64,000 nt of DNA from Muricea muricata (Eukaryota; Cnidaria; Anthozoa; Malacalcyonacea; Plexauridae): NCBI GenBank assembly GCA_963855995.1, contig OY979716.1, forward strand, positions 41,873,818 to 41,937,817, written 5' to 3'. Shown one piece after another: positions 59,201-64,000 of the stretch. The number at the start of each line of letters is the position of its first letter. The first letter of the stretch is position 1. The position numbers and the translations under genes were made by a program. Below the pieces are notes generated by a model that was given only the letters and a program-made list of their open reading frames with translations, made no database searches and had not been told where the DNA came from.

Positions 59201-59771
59201 TTCAATTTGGAACGATCTCGATATCTATTCCATCGACAAACCAATTTGGAAAACAAATTTTCTATTAGCCCACGGTATTTTACCCACAACGGACCGCCTC
59301 CAACGGTGGGGGATGGCGATCCACCAGCCCACCTGCCACTGTGGAGATTCGGAATCTCAAACGCATATATTCGAACAGTGCCCTTTACTACTATACGCGG
59401 TTCACTGGTTCGAGGGGTTGCTGGCCCAATCAAGGCCACACCATCGCCTTTCGAACGCACACGTCCGGTTTGGTTTTCCGGCCTCGGCCGGAATCCCGGC
59501 CGGATTAAAATTCCTGCTGGCAACCCTGCGCCATTACATTTGGGTCGCTAGAAATGCGTGGCAATTTGAGGGTCTTCGTCCGGATCCTCAGGCCTTGGTC
59601 GAGAAGATCGAAGCAACGTTCCGATTTGTCTCGAGAGTCCAACAGCGAATCACTCCTGCCTCCTTTTACGAGGACGAGTGGCTCGCTGGAGGAGTGCTGG
59701 TACCTTTGTTGTCTTGGCTTGATGCTCTTGTCCCAGATGAGTGCACTCCACCCCATCTAGGGTCGGTTTAA
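56222..59771 (+). pseudogene. LINE B ORF2 (APE endonuclease + reverse transcriptase), two frameshifts, CADD
   Basis: ATG at 56222 overlaps the ORF1 stop by 14 bp. The endonuclease has TLNVQGL, CVQETH, CGDFNATVDP, SRIDMIW and SDHQCVYL. A shift near 57080 in a G-run leads into the RT frame (57031-58854). This has KSPGVDGLPAEFFRRFW, NWRPITLLCVDYKIA, LDQEKAFDRVE and RQGCPLSPLLYVLAME. The catalytic motif reads CADD (SQCADDTSS) where Y/FADD is expected. A second shift near 58780 leads to the tail (to 59771), with the zinc-like CHCGDSESQTHIFEQC block. Apart from these three changes the protein is full length. Confidence 0.85.
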
Positions 59772-60268
59772 CTATGGATAATTGGCTCGGTGGTCTGGCA
59801 ACAGGCCTGCTGCTTCGCATTCTAATTATGTAGCATTCCTGAGGGGGGATGTCTCATGAGCAACGCCTCGCTGTTAGGGGGAGGCATTCTTAGGCCGTAT
59901 TCTCTCCTTTAGGACTTGAGCGGGGGGGGAGATTTGTTTCCCTTCCCTCCTGCGTCTTTGCCGTATTTGGGGATCGCTACCTCATCCCCGGGGAGGGGAG
60001 TGGTCTACCCGGGCTCTCCTCTCTCTCAGCGTGTTCTAGTTAGGATTTTGCTTACAGCGCTTGCGCGTGTATCGCTGCTGGTCCTTCCATTTTCCAGCCT
60101 TTTTGTTAAATGTTGTGACGTCCGGTCCGCTTGGTATGCCCGGGGGTCGCCTTAGGTGGTTGTTACTGCCGGTGCATGCTGAGCACTTGTCCTGTGCTGT
60201 CCATTGTCTTGTCAGGTATGTGTTTTATTTATCTGTTTAACATGGCTTGACTAGCCACTAATATCGTG
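59772..60268 (+). other. LINE B 3' UTR
   Basis: G-rich runs and the GGGGGTCGCCTTAGGTGGTT block occur here. No poly(A) tail is evident at the junction, in keeping with several target-specific Tx1-type elements. Confidence 0.5.
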
Positions 60269-60296
60269 AAGTGTAGTATCTGTTCAGTTTTTGGAG
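60269..60296 (+). ncRNA. U2 snRNA fragment 3' of LINE B
   Basis: AAGTGTAGTATCTGTTC equals U2 nt 29-45. It is followed by AGTTTTTGGAGCA, which resembles U2 downstream of the Sm region. The stem-loop II part between them is missing, so the host U2 copy is itself rearranged. Confidence 0.65.
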
Positions 60297-60502
60297 CAAT
60301 CCCTTTCGATCATACCGTCCCGTCTCAGCATGTGTTTTCGTAGCTGATTCTATTGGCCTCGGTGATGCGGGGGTCGCCTTAACTGGTTGCACTGCCGTTT
60401 TCACCGAGGTTTTACCAAATTTTGACTGTCGGCTCGCCGCTGTTTTTTGCTGCAGCGGTCACGGCAGATTTAATGTGTTTCTTGATCTATGGTTCCCAAG
60501 GG
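60297..60502. repeat. Segment sharing the LINE B 3' UTR motif
   Basis: GCGGGGGTCGCCTTAACTGG at 60368 resembles 60139-60158, and TGCCG follows in both. Possibly the tail of another LINE B copy. Confidence 0.45.
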
Positions 60503-60778
60503 TGCTGTTCATGTTGACGCCACGATCGCCAGTTCCATCTGTCCTTGCCATTCACCATCATAGGTTAGGGACCCCCGGGCAGGCGGGCCCTTAAGGTCCA
60601 AATGCTCGGGCCATTCACGGTTGTCATCATAACACGGGGGAGGGGATCATGCCCCCTGAAGGTCTGCGTCGCTAAGTAGCGGCCCCCCTGGGTACGGCGA
60701 TATCACGGGGTCCAGGCTCCATTGCACCGTCGGAGTCGATAAGTCCCTCGTCGTTTCATCCAAAATAAGATCAAGTGT
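60503..60778. repeat. 275-bp repeat, copy 2 (partner 11546-11820)
   Basis: Nearly identical to 11546-11820 from TGCTGTTCATGTTGACGCCA to AAGATCAAGTGT. Beyond both boundaries the two copies differ. Confidence 0.75.
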
Positions 60779-60836
60779 AGACTTTTTCTTAAAGCATTCG
60801 TGGCAATGGGGAGCAATTAGTCGTTCCAGCTTAATA

Positions 60837-63800
60837 ATAATAATTATTATTAGGCAACCAGCCGTTTGACCATCAGCGCATGCGCAGTGGGGGAGGTCTT
60901 TTAGAGACACTTCACTTTGCCATTTGGTTGGCGCCGTGGTTAGGTTAGGACCGCATAGGCTTAGAACCTTAACCTACTTGGCTTGCTAATATTGGTTAGC
61001 CTTGTCAAGTGGGGGTCTAAGTCTACAGGTTGTGTGTTTAGCAGATATTGTTCGACCGCAGTTGTTCGATATTTACTAGGCGCTCTCGTTTTTAGCTACG
61101 TACGGCCGTTCTTCTTAGAACGCTTGCCCTCCATGTGAAGTGGTCTGAGCGTTCTAAGCTTTAATACAACATAGTACTCCTCTGCCCGTTCTACGGCAGA
61201 GTTTGAGTTTCAGATACTTAGTGTTCGTATCACTTGCCATGTGTTAGTCTAACGCGGTGTTTTTTCCCCAGGTGGATGGGTTTTTCTCCGCCGTGTTACA
61301 CTGACTCTGCCAAGTTATACTGCACTCGCAATCTAGACATCCCTTCTCTGAACGTTTGATTTTTCTTAAGTAAACTCTCTTACGCTGTAGTGAGTTTGCT
61401 CCTAGATTGTGGCTAAAGTTATTGATAGGCAACTAGGACACGCGCAATTACACAGTAAGTTCTCTTCGTTTGTTTGTTTTAACAGCATCTCCTTAGCCTG
61501 GGCTAAGTTTGAGTCTCCTGAAGACATTCCTAACCATTCGTGGATGACATGAACACTTGCTCAGAACAAGTCACACCGTCAGCGACACCATCGACATCAC
61601 GGTCCCTTTCTACCTGAACCTACGCCACCAGAATATCAAGTGCCCGTTGTGCAAGTCAAATCCAAAAACGTCAAGTCACCTCGGAACTTTATTTCTCATT
61701 TCTCCCGCCACCTGGGCCAATACCGGCTGAACATTGCCTACACCTGTTCAATATGCTCTGAAGTTATGCCAAGCGATGATGTTCAACACCACCTGAAACG
61801 CCACCTTGACGAACGCATGCCTCTCACCCCTACGCTCCTCCCAACGAATGACCCTGCAAGCCCCGAAGACAACGTATCATCAACCTCTGCATCAACCTCA
61901 CCTTCCACCCAATCTACTGAAGAACAAAATCCCACGATCTTGAACTTTTCCCCCTGTTCATCACCTCTACCGGATAGCCAACACCCGCTGTCCCTAACCC
62001 AATTTTCTCCCCCATGCCTCTCACCCTCGCCATCTGGTGCTGCCCTCATGCAACGTTTCCTGGACTCCTGCGAAACTCCTTGTACCCGACCAACCCAACT
62101 CCGACTAGCTGAAATTTCGCCAGCCACCACTACTAGCCCTAACCCTAACTCTAGCTTTAACCCAAACCCTAAATCCTCCCTCTCATGGTTAACATCATCG
62201 CCAACCCCGACCTCCACCGTCAAGCCCCACCGATCAGACCAAGACCAAGAGCAGCTGATTTTTTCTCCCCCACCATCGAATCCCTCCTGATGAATGACTC
62301 CCCACAAACACCACCCCATGCCCTGACGCTTCACCACCCACCAGATGCCCAAGCCCCCTCATCAAAGACCCATCCTCACAACATTTTCCTTCCCAAAACC
62401 TAGCCTCTACCCTCGAATCTTTCCGGCTCAAATATCAGTGTGAATTTGATGAACCAATTAACTTTGATACGTTTTCCACCCTCGCTGACTCGTTTGCACA
62501 AGAAGCCCTCACTTTGGCTCGAGAGTTGACAAGCCAGCAACGACCTAAACCTACCCAAAGACGACCCGACCGGCTCAGTGCTAGACCGCCTATCGACAAC
62601 CGCTGGCCAATGAACTCAGACGACTCGGCAGCACGCCGTCTCCAGCACCTCTATCGAATTTCAAAAAAGCGAGCCGCCCGGAAAATCTTTGGTGATGATA
62701 GCCCCGGTTTTGATGGCACCACCGAAGACACCACCACTTTTTTCACCAACGTGTTTGGCCCCCGATCCTGCAACACGGATTCCCTCCAGGCAGAACTCAA
62801 TGTCCACGTCCCTTCTGCTGATGTTGAGGAGACCCTATTTGACCCACCTAGCCCTGAAGAACTTGCCTCCAAACTCTGAACGATGTCCAACTCGGCTCCT
62901 GGCAAAGATCGGATCAAATCCGCCACCTTCGCCTGCTCAACCCCAAGTGCTTCATTCTTGCCCAATTATTCCAACACTGTTTCACTGCTAAGGATGTCCC
63001 AGCATCGTGGAAGACTGCAACCACCATCCTGATTCATAAAAAAGAATCCACCACCGATCCTGCCAATTTTCGACCCATTGCACTCATAAGCTGCTTGTAC
63101 AAGCTGCTCATGGCTGTCTTGGCCAAACGAATGATCACGTTCTCCATTACCAATGACCTGCTCTCCAACGCCCAAAAGAGTGCCCGCCCCAGTGAAGGAT
63201 GCTATGAGCATGCCTTCATCCTCGAATCCATCCTGACTGATGCTCGCCGTCAACCACGTCCCTTGTGCCTCGCCTGGTTGGACATCCGAAACGCTTTTGG
63301 CAGCATCCCTCACAGCGCCCTGTCCACCACATGGGTTTCCCACCAGACCTGGTCCGAATGATAACGAATGTATACAATGGCGCCACCACCGAGGTCCTCA
63401 CTTCAACAGGCAAAACTTCTTCCATTCCCATCCACTCTGGTGTAAAGCAAGGATGCCCACTCAGCGCTATTTTGTTCAACCTGTTGCTGGAGCTGGTCAT
63501 CAGAAAGTGCATTTCCGCTGCAGCCCAATCCCATCGCGGTCCACTCAAACACCACGGCCTCAGCATCCCCATTCTCGCCTACGCAGATGACATCGTTCTG
63601 TTGGCCCGCAACCCGCAAGGCCTCCAGCACCTCTTAGACGCTGTCTCCTTGGCTGCCACCACCGTCAACCTGGAATTCCGCCCAGATAAATGTGCATCGC
63701 TGTGCCTCAACAAAACCGCTCCCCGGATCCAGGGACATGAATTCCTGGTCCAAGGCAATCCTATCCTTTCGCTAGCGAAAGAAGAGCATTACCATTACCA

Positions 63801-64000
63801 TTACCTTGGCGTCCCCATCGGGCTGATCCCAAACATAACCGAAATTTCCACCCTCGTCGACACCCTCTGTGATAAACTCAAGAAGATTTGCCAGTCCCTC
63901 CTCTGCCCTTGGCAAAAACTCGACGCCATACGCACGTTTGTCCAGTCTTGCCTTACCTATGCTCTACGCACCACCGACCCAACCAATACCTCTTTCCTTG
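60837..64000 (+). mobile_element. Second RLE-type LINE family, runs off the window
   Basis: The upstream flank ends CAGCTTAATA (60827-60836), the same U2 bases that precede both Utopia-like copies, which suggests insertion at the same U2 position. A non-coding leader with hairpins (60837-61600) precedes a degenerate single ORF. The leader and protein differ strongly from the 17728 element, so it is another family of the same class. The 3' end is beyond the window. Confidence 0.65.
61640..64000 (+). pseudogene. RLE-LINE ORF: C2H2 finger, linker, reverse transcriptase; frameshifted
   Basis: A C2H2 zinc finger, CSICSEVMPSDDVQHHLKRH, lies at about 61745-61800, the DNA-binding N-terminus usual for RLE LINEs. 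A Pro/Ser-rich linker runs to 62290, where the frame is lost. From about 62400 another frame gives ISKKRAARKIFGDD and ends at a TGA near 62877. The RT follows: NFRPIALISCLYKLLMA, WLDIRNAFGSIPHSAL, then a shift near 63335 and SGVKQGCPLSAILFNLLLE. The catalytic YADD is at 63580-63591. The frame is still open at the window end. No APE domain is present. Confidence 0.8.

Larger units (their letters stand above)
54575..60268 (+). mobile_element. LINE B: APE-type non-LTR retrotransposon inserted in U2 (Keno-like)
   Basis: U2 nt 1-27 is on the left and U2 from about nt 29 on the right, so the insertion is at nt 27-29. A 5' leader (54575-54960) is followed by a zinc-knuckle ORF1 and an ORF2 overlapping it by 14 bp. 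The 3' UTR (59772-60268) contains a GGGGGTCGCCTTA motif that recurs at 60368 beyond the U2 flank. The insertion site differs from LINE A (nt 35/36), so two APE families use the same gene at different positions. Frameshifts make this copy inactive. Confidence 0.8.

Noticed and set aside
61783-62352. Minus-strand 189-codon ORF
   Set aside because: It is antisense to the C2H2 finger and linker of the RLE LINE, whose protein motifs decide the strand.

Overview
This window is repeat-dominated animal DNA. It has spliced-gene remnants, no operons, many MITEs and several non-LTR retrotransposons. Protein remnants and MITE types look most like a cnidarian (anemone or coral), but that is inference from memory; no host housekeeping gene was recognised that would settle it.

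Layout. 1-11 kb: degenerate minus-strand P-loop ATPase exons, an unrecognised broken ORF, a MITE nested in a MITE, diverged ~1.2 kb repeats and a possible small spliced gene. 11-17.7 kb: the 3' end of an RLE-type LINE, a U2 snRNA gene fragment, an internally deleted LINE copy and a near full-length APE-type LINE (Tx1-like, 'LINE A'). 17.7-41.7 kb: an RLE-type (Utopia-like) LINE split by an 18.0-kb DNA transposon at 22377-40375. 41.7-44.6 kb: the 5' region of a second Utopia-like copy joined head-to-tail, then a truncated LINE A relative. 44.6-54.5 kb: a possible two-exon gene, a broken minus-strand ORF1, and a broken third APE LINE ('LINE C') that is itself split by a 2.75-kb inverted-repeat transposon. 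54.5-60.3 kb: the 5' end of a U2 snRNA gene with its upstream region, interrupted by a fourth APE LINE ('LINE B'). 60.8-64 kb: a second family of RLE-type LINE running off the window.

Two themes connect the parts. First, fragments of U2 snRNA sit at the ends of most LINEs, at three different cut positions, so U2 genes appear to have served as landing pads for two enzymatically unrelated classes of target-specific LINE. This fits the known Keno (Tx1 clade, APE) and Utopia (RLE) lineages. Second, the Utopia-like ORF is cut by a 17,999-bp element with ~40-bp terminal inverted repeats and a 3-bp ATA duplication; removing it with one ATA copy restores the LINE reading frame. It carries an uninterrupted 1738-codon gene with an OTU-protease-like N-terminus, a probable DDE-type RNase-H-fold core, SAP-like motifs and two Tudor/Agenet-like repeats, plus a spliced coiled-coil gene on the other strand. 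This is the best candidate in the window for an undescribed mobile system.

Most LINE ORFs are broken by frameshifts or stops. The 1738-codon ORF is the only long intact gene.
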